DNA of 64,000 bases, taken from contig NZ_CANLYK010000005.1 in assembly GCF_947495325.1 (NCBI RefSeq), positions 1 to 64,000 of the forward strand. Direction: 5' to 3'. The position numbers and the translations under genes were made by a program. The notes beneath the pieces were generated by a model that had not been told where the DNA came from, did not search any database, and saw only the letters and a list, made by a program, of their open reading frames with translations. This document shows, in pieces, positions 17,961 through 26,959 of this stretch (position 1 is the stretch's first letter; the number at the start of each line of letters is the position of its first letter). The stretch is from an uncultured Allomuricauda sp. (GTDB lineage: Bacteria > Bacteroidota > Bacteroidia > Flavobacteriales > Flavobacteriaceae).

Positions 17961-18354
17961 AGATAAGGAGTTAGACGTCTTTCTTAAAAAGAACATTAAG
18001 GAAATAAGATTGGAGGAGCCTTCTTCCAATTTTACAACGATTGTATTTTCTAAAATAGAGACCTTGCAAACCAAGGATGCTTATGTGCATAAACCATTAA
18101 TTTCCAAATGGGGTTGGGGCCTTATTGGTCTTTTGGTTGTGGGAATAACCTTCTTTCTTTTTGATTCTGGGGCTTTACAGGAAAGTTGGTTCAAGTATTC
18201 AAAACTGGAATTTTTCACCAAGCTTTCTATTTTTGACGGTTTAAATTTTATTTCGAACACCATGGTATATGGCTTTGTAGCTCTGGTTATTTTTATCTAT
18301 GTTCAAATTTTTGTTTTGAAGCGCTATTTTTTAAATACATATCAAATAAAATAA
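17947..18354 (+). CDS. Two-TM membrane protein, probable anti-sigma partner
   Basis: 135 residues from the ATG at 17947, which lies inside the sigma gene (14-bp overlap); an in-frame TTG at 17938 is less likely. The N-terminal 45 residues are charged and cytosolic, then one membrane segment (about 54-72) and a second (about 104-127). There is no HxxxCxxC zinc anti-sigma motif, so if it restrains the sigma factor it does so through another fold. The coupling by overlap is the main support. Ligand or signal unknown. Confidence 0.65.
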   Translation: MEENRDKELDVFLKKNIKEIRLEEPSSNFTTIVFSKIETLQTKDAYVHKPLISKWGWGLIGLLVVGITFFLFDSGALQESWFKYSKLEFFTKLSIFDGLNFISNTMVYGFVALVIFIYVQIFVLKRYFLNTYQIK

Positions 18355-18383
18355 AAGACCGCTTCTTTCAGGGAAGCGGTCTT
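18355..18383 (+). terminator. Bidirectional terminator between sigma operon and htpG
   Basis: AAGACCGCTTC (18355-18365) pairs perfectly with GAAGCGGTCTT (18373-18383) over a 7-base loop. A-rich sequence precedes it and mixed A/T follows, so it can work for both convergent units. Confidence 0.78.
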
Positions 18384-18407
18384 CAAAATATAATTCCAAT
18401 CAAAGGA

Positions 18408-20294
18408 TTATTTTATCATTTCGTAACTGCGCGAAATAAAATTGGTGAGTTCCTCTCCCTTTAATAATCCTTTGGACAGTCTTGCCAAATCAAGTGATTG
18501 ATTGATCAATCGTTCTCGTTTTTTGGAAGTTTTAGTGTTCAAAATTTCGCCCACCAATTCATGATTGGTGTTTACAATAAGATTATACATTTCCGGCATA
18601 TTGCCCATACCAAACATTCCACCGCCCCCAGTTTGCTGCATTTCCTTCATTCTACGCATAAACTCGGGTTCCGTTATTATAAACGGTGATGCAGTACTGT
18701 CCATGGCTTCCATTTGAATGGTGTATCCTTTATCAGCTACAACCGTTTCAATTTCACCTTTTAAAGTCTCCTTCTCTTCATCTGATAACTTGGAGATTGC
18801 AGTCTCCTCTTTTTTAATAAGGTTATCCACGTGATCGGCATCAACCCTAGCAAAAGAAAGTTTTTCCTTAGAAGTCTCCAGCTTTTGCATTAAATGTGAA
18901 ATAATTGGAGAGTCCATTAACAAGACTTCATAGCCCTTGGCCTTGGCAGCTTCAATATAGCTGTGTTGTGCGTCTTTGTCCGAAGCATAAAGCACTACCA
19001 GTTTTTCATCCTTATCGGTCTGGTTGTCCTTTATTTTAGCCTCTAATTCCTCATAGGTGAAGAACTTTCCATCAACAGTTGGGTAAAGTGCGAACTTATC
19101 TGCTTTTTCAAAGAATTTTTCTTCAGAAAGCATTCCATATTCAATTACTACCTTAATATCGTTCCACTTTTGTTCAAAGTCTTCACGGTTGCTTTTGAAA
19201 AGAGAACTCAATTTGTCCGCAACTTTTCTGGTGATATAGGAAGAAATTTTCTTCACGGCCCCATCAGTTTGCAAATAAGATCTAGAGACATTCAATGGAA
19301 TGTCTGGAGAATCTATGACTCCACGAAGCATGGTTAAAAACTCAGGTACAATTCCCTCTACATTATCAGTTACAAAAACCTGATTTTGATACAATTGGAT
19401 TCTATCTTTTTGTATGTTGAGGTCATTGGACAGTTTTGGGAAATATAAGATTCCAGTTAGGTTAAAAGGATAGTCAACATTTAAGTGAATATTGAATAAG
19501 GGCTCTTCAAATTGCATGGGATACAATTCTCGGTAGAATCCTTTATAGTCTTCATCTTTTAAATCTGCCGGTTGCTTCGTCCATGCTGGAGTTGGGTTGT
19601 TGACGATGTTATCCACTTCTTGTGTGGGTGCTTCATCTTCTTCCTTTGCACCTTCTGGTTTGGGAAGGGTTTCAGTTTTAGTCCCAAACTTAATGGGAAT
19701 GGGCATGAATTTGTTATATTTCGTCAACAGCTCACTAATTTTAGAATCTTCTAAAAATTCAGTAGAGTCCTCAGCTATATGCAGAATAATCTCAGTGCCC
19801 CTGTCTTTTTTCTTTACTTCTTTTAAAGTAAATTTTGGTGATCCGTCACAACTCCAATGAACAGCTGGTTCATCTTTGAAACTTTTAGTAATGATTTCAA
19901 CCTTTTCTGCAACCATAAACGCTGAGTAGAAACCAAGTCCAAAATGACCTATAATACCGGCATCTTTGCCAGCATCTTTATACTTGTCCAAAAACTCTTC
20001 AGCACCTGAAAAGGCAACCTCATTGATATACTTTTTGACTTCATCCTCTGTCATTCCAATACCCTGATCTATAATATGGATGCGTTTTTTATCCTTGTCA
20101 ACTTTTACTTCAATCAGCGGATTGCCATATTCAACTTTGGCTTCACCAATAGAGGTAAGGTGTTTAAGTTTTAATGTTGCATCTGTAGCATTGGAAATTA
20201 GCTCTCTCAAGAAAATCTCGTGATCACTATAAAGGAACTTTTTAATTAAGGGAAATATGTTTTCTACTGAAACATTTATTTTACCTGTAGCCAT
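18408..20294 (-). CDS. htpG: HtpG, bacterial Hsp90 chaperone
   Basis: 628 residues, full length. The N-terminal GHKL ATPase shows LISNATDATLKLKHL (Asn for Mg), IDQGIGMTEDE (Asp for adenine) and GHFGLGFYSAFMV (lid/glycine loop). The middle domain carries the catalytic Arg region in NVSRSYLQ. The C-terminal dimerisation domain follows, with a short low-complexity GGGGMFGMGN stretch near 550. A linker acidic patch near 215-230 is longer than in E. coli. It is a cytosolic stress chaperone. Upstream are three TGTCA elements that may be heat-shock control sites. Confidence 0.97.
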   Translation of the reverse strand: MATGKINVSVENIFPLIKKFLYSDHEIFLRELISNATDATLKLKHLTSIGEAKVEYGNPLIEVKVDKDKKRIHIIDQGIGMTEDEVKKYINEVAFSGAEEFLDKYKDAGKDAGIIGHFGLGFYSAFMVAEKVEIITKSFKDEPAVHWSCDGSPKFTLKEVKKKDRGTEIILHIAEDSTEFLEDSKISELLTKYNKFMPIPIKFGTKTETLPKPEGAKEEDEAPTQEVDNIVNNPTPAWTKQPADLKDEDYKGFYRELYPMQFEEPLFNIHLNVDYPFNLTGILYFPKLSNDLNIQKDRIQLYQNQVFVTDNVEGIVPEFLTMLRGVIDSPDIPLNVSRSYLQTDGAVKKISSYITRKVADKLSSLFKSNREDFEQKWNDIKVVIEYGMLSEEKFFEKADKFALYPTVDGKFFTYEELEAKIKDNQTDKDEKLVVLYASDKDAQHSYIEAAKAKGYEVLLMDSPIISHLMQKLETSKEKLSFARVDADHVDNLIKKEETAISKLSDEEKETLKGEIETVVADKGYTIQMEAMDSTASPFIITEPEFMRRMKEMQQTGGGGMFGMGNMPEMYNLIVNTNHELVGEILNTKTSKKRERLINQSLDLARLSKGLLKGEELTNFISRSYEMIK

Positions 20295-20326
20295 TGTTTA
20301 ATAATTTTCTTTTAGTTTTTTATGTA

Positions 20327-20368
20327 TGACAAAAAAAGTACCATAACCTCAAATATGACAAACTGACA
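20327..20368 (-). promoter_or_regulatory. TGTCA repeat cluster upstream of htpG
   Basis: On the minus strand TGTCAGTTTGTCA occupies 20368-20356 and a third TGTCA lies at 20331-20327, all within 75 bp of the htpG start. The spacing of the first pair is 8 bp. This could be a stress-regulator operator; the assignment is inference. Confidence 0.35.
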
Positions 20369-20447
20369 TTGAAACCCATTTTTTGGGAATGTATAACTTT
20401 AACATTTTTTTGTTTATTCTTTTTATATAATTGATAAACAAAATTGG

Positions 20448-20562
20448 TATATTTGTATCGTTATGAAATAATTGCTGTGAAAAAGTAAATGTCATAACAA
20501 GTTTGTTTATTTATTGGTTAGGTTGTTGAAAACGCACTTTCGCCCGAAAGTGCGTTTTCCTT
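20448..20562 (+). ncRNA. Candidate small RNA or attenuated leader with promoter and terminator
   Basis: The 334-bp gap between htpG and the TetR gene holds an exact -7 box TATATTTG (20448-20455), then about 75 bases without a usable ORF, then a strong hairpin (AACGCACTTTCG 20531-20542 against CGAAAGTGCGTT 20545-20556) followed by TTTCCTTT. This defines a possible transcript of about 100 nt from roughly 20461 to 20562. It ends 67 bp before the TetR start, so it may instead be a leader attenuator for that operon. No known RNA family is recognised. Confidence 0.35.
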
Positions 20563-20628
20563 TAAACTTCTTAAGACTCTTAATCAATTTGTTATGTAAA
20601 TTAGATTTCTTATTAAACAAAATATGTT

Positions 20629-21285
20629 ATGGCAAACACACCTAATTCTAAAGTAACCGAAGAAAAAATCATTAATTGGTTCATGAATACTGTCTTGGAA
20701 CATGAGGCAATACCGAAATCAATTTTTAAATTCTGTAAAGAGAACAAAATCAAAGAAGAAGATTTTTACAATTATTTTGGATCTTTTGAAGGATTGCAGC
20801 ATGCCATCTGGGAAAAATTTTATGGAAATACCATCTCTATCATGCGAAAGAATGAGGCATATGATGGTATGACGAATGAAGAAAAAATGCTGACCTTTTT
20901 CTTTACGTTTTTTGAATCGTTGACACTGAATAGAAGTTATGTACTTTTTGTACTCAAGGAAGGCAAAAATACCATGGATAAGATGGGTCAATTAAAAGGT
21001 TTGCGAAAAAGCATTAAAGAATTTGCTTCTGAGCTTATTGAGGAACGGAATAGTGAGAAAAATTTAAAAATTCTCAATCAAAGCCCACAGCTATTTTCTG
21101 AAGGTGCATGGGTACAATTCTTATTCCTTTTAAAATTTTGGATGGATGACAATTCCGCTGGTTTTGAAAAAACCGATATAGCCATTGAAAAATCCGTAAC
21201 CACCATATTCCAAGTTTTTGAAAACACTCCTTTGGAGAAAATCATTGATTTTGGAAAATTCCTCTACAAAGAAAAATTTGCCTAA
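20629..21285 (+). CDS. TetR family transcriptional regulator
   Basis: 218 residues. The N-terminal helix-turn-helix is divergent but present (EEKIINWFMNTVLEHEAIPKS, then KEEDFYNYFGSFEGLQHAIWEKF, about 9-55). The C-terminal helical ligand domain is of the type often annotated as TetR C-terminal in flavobacteria. It precedes an ABC1/UbiB-like kinase gene by 6 bp, and this pair recurs in flavobacteria, so it probably regulates or works with that kinase. The ligand is unknown. Confidence 0.83.
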   Translation: MANTPNSKVTEEKIINWFMNTVLEHEAIPKSIFKFCKENKIKEEDFYNYFGSFEGLQHAIWEKFYGNTISIMRKNEAYDGMTNEEKMLTFFFTFFESLTLNRSYVLFVLKEGKNTMDKMGQLKGLRKSIKEFASELIEERNSEKNLKILNQSPQLFSEGAWVQFLFLLKFWMDDNSAGFEKTDIAIEKSVTTIFQVFENTPLEKIIDFGKFLYKEKFA

Positions 21286-21291
21286 CTATTT

Positions 21292-22602
21292 ATGAAAACA
21301 TTAGACAGCATTCCCACGGGAAAGATTGAAAGAGCCGGGAAACTGGTGAAGACAGGGGTTAAGATTGGTGGGAATTATGTAAAGTATTATGGTAAAAAAT
21401 TGGTCAATTCCCAAACTGCCAAAGATGAGTTGGATCAAGATAATGCGGAAGATATTTATGATGGTCTAAAAAGCCTTAAAGGGAGTGCACTCAAGGTAGC
21501 CCAAATGCTCAGCATGGAAAAAAACTTGTTGCCAAGTGCCTATGTGGAAAAGTTTTCACTATCGCAATTCTCCGTGCCACCCCTTTCCGCTCCATTGGTA
21601 CGGAAAACATTCAAAAAATATTTGAACAAATATCCAGAAGATATTTTTGACTCTTTTGACAAAGACTCCATTAATGCCGCAAGCATTGGACAGGTACATA
21701 AAGCAAAAAAGGGAGATAAGGATTTAGCGGTAAAAATTCAATATCCAGGAGTTGCAGATAGCATTAGCAGCGACTTGGCTATTGTAAAGCCTATAGCTAT
21801 AAGAATGTTTAACCTAAAAGGGAAAGATTCAGAAAAATACTTTAAAGAGGTTGAAAACAAATTGGTTGAGGAAACCGATTATATTCGGGAGTTGGCGCAG
21901 AGCGAAGAAATTACCCAGGCATGTGCAGTGATTCCTAACATGGAGTTCCCCAAATACTATAAAGACCTTTCCAGTGAGCGTATCCTTACCATGGACTGGA
22001 TGAAGGGAAAACACCTTAGTGAGTTTACCCAAATTGGTTTTGATCAGCATCTTGGAAACAAGTTGGGTCAGGCGCTTTGGGATTTCTACATGTTTCAAAT
22101 TCATAACCTGCGCAAGGTACATGCAGATCCACACCCCGGTAATTTTTTGGTAAGTACCAATGAAACGCTTATTGCAATAGATTTTGGTTGTATTAAGGAA
22201 ATTCCTGATGAATTCTACATTCCTTATTTTGAGTTGGCAAAAGAAGATAACATTAATAATGATGTTGTTTTTATGGAAAAATTATACGAGCTGGAAATTT
22301 TGACCAAAACAGACTCAAACAAAGAGTTGGAGTTCTTTAAAGTACTTTTTAAAGAAATGCTTACCATATTTACTTCACCATTTAAAGAAGAGGAATTTGA
22401 TTTTGGAGCAGACGAATTCTGGATTAAAATTGCAGAATTGAGTGAGCGCTATTCCAAAGACGAGCAGATAAGAAAAATGAATGGAAATAGAGGATCCAAA
22501 CACTTTCTATATATGAACCGTACTTTTTTCGGACTTTATAATCTGCTTCATGATCTCAAAGCCAAGGTAAAAGTAAACGACTTTAGAAAGTATATGCACT
22601 AA
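21292..22602 (+). CDS. ABC1/AarF/UbiB-like atypical protein kinase
   Basis: 436 residues. The family motifs are in order: KxGQ-like KGSALKVAQMLS (near 63-74), the A-rich loop NAASIGQVH (near 124-132), VAL-K equivalent LAVKIQYPG, the catalytic-loop HADPHPGNFLV (near 281-291) and the metal-binding IDFG (near 302-305). UbiB proteins are ATPases needed for quinone synthesis or lipid transport at the inner membrane. No C-terminal transmembrane pair is evident here, unlike UbiB itself. The promoter is probably that of the TetR gene, and a hairpin follows the stop. Confidence 0.9.
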   Translation: MKTLDSIPTGKIERAGKLVKTGVKIGGNYVKYYGKKLVNSQTAKDELDQDNAEDIYDGLKSLKGSALKVAQMLSMEKNLLPSAYVEKFSLSQFSVPPLSAPLVRKTFKKYLNKYPEDIFDSFDKDSINAASIGQVHKAKKGDKDLAVKIQYPGVADSISSDLAIVKPIAIRMFNLKGKDSEKYFKEVENKLVEETDYIRELAQSEEITQACAVIPNMEFPKYYKDLSSERILTMDWMKGKHLSEFTQIGFDQHLGNKLGQALWDFYMFQIHNLRKVHADPHPGNFLVSTNETLIAIDFGCIKEIPDEFYIPYFELAKEDNINNDVVFMEKLYELEILTKTDSNKELEFFKVLFKEMLTIFTSPFKEEEFDFGADEFWIKIAELSERYSKDEQIRKMNGNRGSKHFLYMNRTFFGLYNLLHDLKAKVKVNDFRKYMH

Positions 22603-22610
22603 TTTTTTTG

Positions 22611-22642
22611 ATATATTCCTCGTTCTTTGAATATATTTTTTA
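22611..22642 (+). terminator. Terminator after the ABC1 kinase gene
   Basis: ATATATTC (22611-22618) pairs with GAATATAT (22629-22636), followed by a T run. The stem is AT-only and so weak, but it is correctly placed. Confidence 0.5.
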
Positions 22643-22694
22643 CTTTTCCATGAAATAGCCTTTGCTTTTTTAATAATCAACAAGACAGAATAGT

Positions 22695-23702
22695 ATGTAT
22701 AACTCAAGAATATCGGGATTGGGATTTTATGTGCCTGAAAATGTGGTCACCAATGATGATTTATCAAAAATGATGGAGACCAATGACGAATGGATTCAGG
22801 AGCGTACGGGAATCAAGGAGCGAAGACATGTTGTTAAGGGAACTGATACTACTACCTCTATGGGCGTAAAGGCAGCTAAGGTTGCCATTGATCGCGCAGG
22901 TATTGATAAAGACGAAATTGACTTTATTGTTTTTGCCACCCTAAGTCCAGATTATTATTTTCCAGGACCTGGTGTTTTGGTGCAACGTGATTTGGGAATT
23001 AAAACCGTTGGTGCATTAGATGTTAGAAACCAATGCTCTGGATTTGTGTATGGAATCTCTGTTGCCGACCAATACATTAAGAGCGGTATGTACAAAAATA
23101 TTTTGGTCATAGGCTCTGAGCTGCATTCCCATGGTTTGGACATGACTACAAGGGGTAGGGGAGTCTCAGTAATTTTTGGTGATGGAGCAGGTGCAGCAAT
23201 TTTAACCAGGGAAGAAGATACTTCAAAAGGAATTTTGTCCACTCACTTACATTCAGAAGGTCAGCATGCAGAGGAGCTTTCTCTGATTGCGCCAGGAATG
23301 GGAAAACGGTGGGTTACGGATATTATTGAGGAAAAAGACCCTGACGACACTTCGTATTTTCCATATATGAACGGACAATTTGTTTTTAAAAATGCTGTAG
23401 TTCGATTTAGCGAAGTAATCATGGAGGGTTTGCAGGCCAATGATTTAACACCGGAAGATATTGATATGTTGATACCGCACCAGGCAAACTTGCGGATTGC
23501 ACAATTCATCCAAAAGAAGTTTGGTCTCTCTAATGACCAAGTGTTCAATAACATAATGAAATATGGAAACACTACAGCTGCTTCTATTCCTATTGCGTTA
23601 ACGGAAGCGTGGGAATCTGGAAAGGTCAAAGAAGGGGATTTGGTGGTTCTCGCCGCTTTTGGAAGTGGCTTTACATGGGGCAGCGCCATAATAAAATGGT
23701 AA
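22695..23702 (+). CDS. 3-oxoacyl-ACP synthase III (FabH-type)
   Basis: 335 residues of thiolase fold. The catalytic triad is C114 (NQCSGF), H262 (IPHQAN) and N292 (YGNTTAAS). It condenses an acyl-CoA starter with malonyl-ACP. It stands alone with its own terminator, away from the rpmF-fabH-acc block usual for the housekeeping copy, so it may be a second KAS III used for branched starters or a specialised lipid. The symbol is left empty because the paralogue status cannot be settled here. Confidence 0.9.
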   Translation: MYNSRISGLGFYVPENVVTNDDLSKMMETNDEWIQERTGIKERRHVVKGTDTTTSMGVKAAKVAIDRAGIDKDEIDFIVFATLSPDYYFPGPGVLVQRDLGIKTVGALDVRNQCSGFVYGISVADQYIKSGMYKNILVIGSELHSHGLDMTTRGRGVSVIFGDGAGAAILTREEDTSKGILSTHLHSEGQHAEELSLIAPGMGKRWVTDIIEEKDPDDTSYFPYMNGQFVFKNAVVRFSEVIMEGLQANDLTPEDIDMLIPHQANLRIAQFIQKKFGLSNDQVFNNIMKYGNTTAASIPIALTEAWESGKVKEGDLVVLAAFGSGFTWGSAIIKW

Positions 23703-23708
23703 AAAAAC

Positions 23709-23742
23709 AAAACCCCTATTCCATTTGGAACAGGGGTTTTTA
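23709..23742 (+). terminator. Intrinsic terminator between fabH-like gene and the TonB receptor gene
   Basis: AACCCCT-A-TTCC (23711-23722) pairs with GGAA-C-AGGGGTT (23727-23738) with one mismatch, flanked by A and T runs on both sides, so it can act in both directions. Confidence 0.8.
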
Positions 23743-23800
23743 TTGATAGACCTTGACAACTTAACCAACCAACATGCCATCAAGGAACATCAAATTTTGT

Positions 23801-26257
23801 TTAGAGAAGACCTCCACTAGATTGTTTGGTATTACTGTCTCTTCGTTTTCTTTGTTTAGCTCTATTTTTTCCACTTCCAAACCTGTAGGAAAGACCAGCA
23901 TACAGATTATTGCTCTCCCAGTTAAAACCACCAACTTGTGGATAAGGTCGCTCTCCGTCAAAAGCAAATCGCATAGTTTTGAAGATGTCATTGTAGTTTA
24001 GGCTAATTGTACCTTTTCCTTGAGCAAAACTATACCTAGCACCAAGATTGACAAAATACATAGGTTCCATCGTAAACTGGAGGTTTCGGTTATCACCTCG
24101 GTAAAAACCGAACAACTGTAAAGTCAATTTTTTGTTTAGGGTAAAACTATTGTTCATCCGTAAATTCCAAGCGGTATTGTCTACCTCTACATCCTCCACA
24201 ACAATGTCATTCTCCGTTGGGTTTGGATTATCGGTACCCAAACTTTCAGTAATACCCCTTTGGGTTTGTGAATAAAAATCGAAACTACCATTTATGCTCC
24301 ACCATTTTACGGGTTTGTAATTGGTAGATAATTCAAAACCATACGCTGAGGCATTATCAAAATTATCAAAAGTCAAAATCAGTTTATTGAAATCCAATCG
24401 GTCCACATAAACCGCCCTGTTTATTTCATCAGAGATAGACCTATAGAACACGCCGGTGGTTATGCTACCTCCTTTAATTCGTTTTGTATAATTGACTTCA
24501 TATGAGTTTGTAAACTGTGGCACCAAACTTGGGTTTCCAAAAGATGAAATAAGGGGAGTGGCCCATTCGCGTATCGGATTGACTTGCTGCAACCCTGGTC
24601 TGTCCACACGCCTGCTATAACTGACCTGAAATTGGTCTTTCTCATTTGGATTGTAAGTTAGAAATGCTGAAGGATACACCTGGGTATACTTATCCGTAAA
24701 TGACCTAACCCTATTGGTATCGGCCTTAACTTCAACATCCTCAATTCTTGCTCCTACTTGGTATGACCATTTGTCCCGTGTTTGACCAAAGGTCACATAA
24801 GCAGAATAGATGTCCATTGAATAATCAAAATCTGTACTTGGTGTTGGAACCAGATTCCCTCCCTCATTAAATGATAGACCTGTTGAGGAATAATCCACAT
24901 TGGTTTCAAAGATTCTTGATTCAATACCGATTTCTAATTTTGAAATACTGTCCAATGGATTCACATAATCTAAATTGGCAATGGTCTGGGTACGTTCAGT
25001 ATCCACAAAATCCATATAATCAGGGAATAATGAAGCTCCTGTAGATCTGAAATCTGCATCTTGATCATTGTTAAATACGTTGTGATCCACTTCCAATTCT
25101 ATATTGTGACCTTCTTTTTTGAAATCCAGTTTATAATCAAAATTATATTGCTCACTTTGGTTTTCACTTATGTCCGCAAAAAACTGTGTTAGGTTTCTAG
25201 AGAGATCATCATTATAGGTTACCGCTGTAATTCCCTCACCCTTACCATCAAAAATGTTTTGATTGGTAAAAAATGAGATGGTGTTTTTATCGTTCAAATA
25301 AAAATCTACCCCAACTTTATATAGGTGTGACTTATTGTTATTGAAAAAGTCAAATTCCTGAAGCGAGTTTTCATCAATTCTTAAAATGGTACCATCATTT
25401 ACATATTTACCAATGTTGTTTCCATAGTTCCCATAAAAATTGAACTTTCCATTTCTATAGTTCAAATCGATGGAACTATTGAATTTTGCTTCAATTGCTT
25501 GGGTAAGACCGGTAGTGATGCTACCATTAAAACCAATATTTGCGTTTTTGTGTAAGATTATATTGATAAGACCACTCATCCCTTCAGGATTATATTTAGC
25601 GGATGGATTGGTAATCAACTCAATGGATTTTATAGATGTTGATGGTATTTGCTGAAGTAATTGGGCTACCGGAACATTGGATAGTTTTCCATCCACCATC
25701 ACCCTAACATTTGAATTTCCACGTAAAGAAATATCCCCGGTCTGTGAATCCACATTAACAGATGGTATGTTGTTCATAATGTCCGACGCAGTAGCTCCAG
25801 CGGTAGTAAGGTCTTTTCCAACGTTTATTACCTTACGGTCCACACGTTGTTCAATGGTTGTACGCTCTGCAACTACTTCAACCTCAGAAAGTTCTTCGGT
25901 ATCTTCCAGTAAAGCAATGGTTCCAACATTTACTTTTTGGTTCTTTTTAGTAATGACCAATTTTTGGGAATGCGTTTTGTAACCAATAAATTGCACTTCC
26001 AAAATGAACGAACCTTCAGGGAGTTTTTCAATTTGAAAATTCCCATCTTCAGTCGTAATTCCACCTGTAATGGTCTGTGTTCCATCTTCAGATTTCACTA
26101 CAATGGCGGCATAGGCGACAGGTTGCTTATTTTGATTGTCCACTACGGTACCTGAAATAGAGCCAACGGGTGGTTCAGTGTTTGTTGATGCGAAACTAAA
26201 ATTTGTAAAAAAAAATGTAAAATAAAGAAGCGCAAAAAGTGAGATTGCTCTTTTCAT
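23801..26257 (-). CDS. TonB-dependent-receptor-like outer-membrane beta-barrel protein
   Basis: 818 residues with a signal peptide (about 1-24, ending SFAS). A carboxypeptidase-regulatory-like beta domain spans about 32-115 (GSISGTVVDNQNKQPVAYAA). A plug domain (VINVGKDLTTAGATASDIMNNIPSV, with VDGKLSNVP) covers about 140-245. The rest is a barrel of the outer-membrane beta-barrel family PF14905, with INPSAKYNPEGMSGLINI at the plug-barrel junction. It imports a ligand across the outer membrane or acts as an adhesin-like receptor. No SusD gene is adjacent, so it is not a classic glycan SusCD pair. The C-terminus ends in basic and Ser/Gly residues past the last strand. Confidence 0.88.
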   Translation of the reverse strand: MKRAISLFALLYFTFFFTNFSFASTNTEPPVGSISGTVVDNQNKQPVAYAAIVVKSEDGTQTITGGITTEDGNFQIEKLPEGSFILEVQFIGYKTHSQKLVITKKNQKVNVGTIALLEDTEELSEVEVVAERTTIEQRVDRKVINVGKDLTTAGATASDIMNNIPSVNVDSQTGDISLRGNSNVRVMVDGKLSNVPVAQLLQQIPSTSIKSIELITNPSAKYNPEGMSGLINIILHKNANIGFNGSITTGLTQAIEAKFNSSIDLNYRNGKFNFYGNYGNNIGKYVNDGTILRIDENSLQEFDFFNNNKSHLYKVGVDFYLNDKNTISFFTNQNIFDGKGEGITAVTYNDDLSRNLTQFFADISENQSEQYNFDYKLDFKKEGHNIELEVDHNVFNNDQDADFRSTGASLFPDYMDFVDTERTQTIANLDYVNPLDSISKLEIGIESRIFETNVDYSSTGLSFNEGGNLVPTPSTDFDYSMDIYSAYVTFGQTRDKWSYQVGARIEDVEVKADTNRVRSFTDKYTQVYPSAFLTYNPNEKDQFQVSYSRRVDRPGLQQVNPIREWATPLISSFGNPSLVPQFTNSYEVNYTKRIKGGSITTGVFYRSISDEINRAVYVDRLDFNKLILTFDNFDNASAYGFELSTNYKPVKWWSINGSFDFYSQTQRGITESLGTDNPNPTENDIVVEDVEVDNTAWNLRMNNSFTLNKKLTLQLFGFYRGDNRNLQFTMEPMYFVNLGARYSFAQGKGTISLNYNDIFKTMRFAFDGERPYPQVGGFNWESNNLYAGLSYRFGSGKNRAKQRKRRDSNTKQSSGGLL

Positions 26258-26302
26258 GAGTTAGATTGTTTTTTGATTGATTGAATAGTGCTTACAAGAC
26301 GA

Positions 26303-26310
26303 CAAAAATA
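26303..26310 (-). promoter_or_regulatory. Flavobacterial -7 element TATTTTTG for the beta-barrel receptor gene
   Basis: On the minus strand TATTTTTG lies 46 bp before the start codon at 26257, giving a leader of about 40 nt. No clear -33 box. Confidence 0.5.
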
Positions 26311-26599
26311 TTTAGATGTTACACAGAAAAACGGCTTTAACATTTTTTAACAAAATGGTAAGGTGATATAATTTGTAAGCTGAAATGATTTTTGGGGACA
26401 AAAGAGAATGAAAAAAGAAACCCTGACTCCCGATATAAACCGAAACGCCAGGGTTTTGTACATTGATAAGCTATACTAAACACTAACCATTAACTATAAA
26501 AAATACAGTCTTACCAATGATTATTTTTACTCATACAATAGACGAGTTTTTTTTGGAATAGTTACAATCTTTGATTTAGTTTAACATTTAAATTAACAA
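26311..26599. other. Intergenic region with a hairpin, no gene
   Basis: No ORF of note. AAACCCTG (26418-26425) can pair with CAGGGTTT (26449-26456) over a 23-base loop, followed by TGTACATTG. It could be a weak terminator for an unknown short transcript or a structured element upstream of the CoA-binding gene. The rest is AT-rich. Confidence 0.4.
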
Positions 26600-26959
26600 A
26601 TGGTTAAGACACTTGTTTTGGGAGCATCTTTAAACCCAAATAGATATAGCAACATTGCAATTCATAGGTTGATTGAAAACAAAGCCAAAACGGCTGCGTT
26701 CGGAATAAGGAAGGGGGTAGTTTCTGGAGTGCAAGTTAAGGACAACTTTACCGATTTTCAAAATATTGATACGATTACTTTATACTTGAACCCCAGCAGA
26801 CAAGTAGAATATTATCAAAATATAATTGACCTAAACCCCAGAAGGGTGATTTTTAATCCCGGAACTGAAAACCCTGAGTTCTATAAATTATTGGAAGAAG
26901 CAGGAATTGAAGTTGAGATTGCCTGCACTCTAGTTTTGTTGGCTACGGGGCAATACTAG
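26600..26959 (+). CDS. CoA-binding (Rossmann) domain protein
   Basis: 119 residues covering one CoA_binding domain: [20 protein letters not shown] at the start, a [22 protein letters not shown] middle and [11 protein letters not shown] at the end. The succinyl-CoA-synthetase-like nucleotide fold is complete, but the protein is somewhat shorter than the YccU type (about 137). The substrate is unknown. Its 3' end overlaps the symporter gene on the other strand by 17 bp. Confidence 0.82.
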   Translation: MVKTLVLGASLNPNRYSNIAIHRLIENKAKTAAFGIRKGVVSGVQVKDNFTDFQNIDTITLYLNPSRQVEYYQNIIDLNPRRVIFNPGTENPEFYKLLEEAGIEVEIACTLVLLATGQY

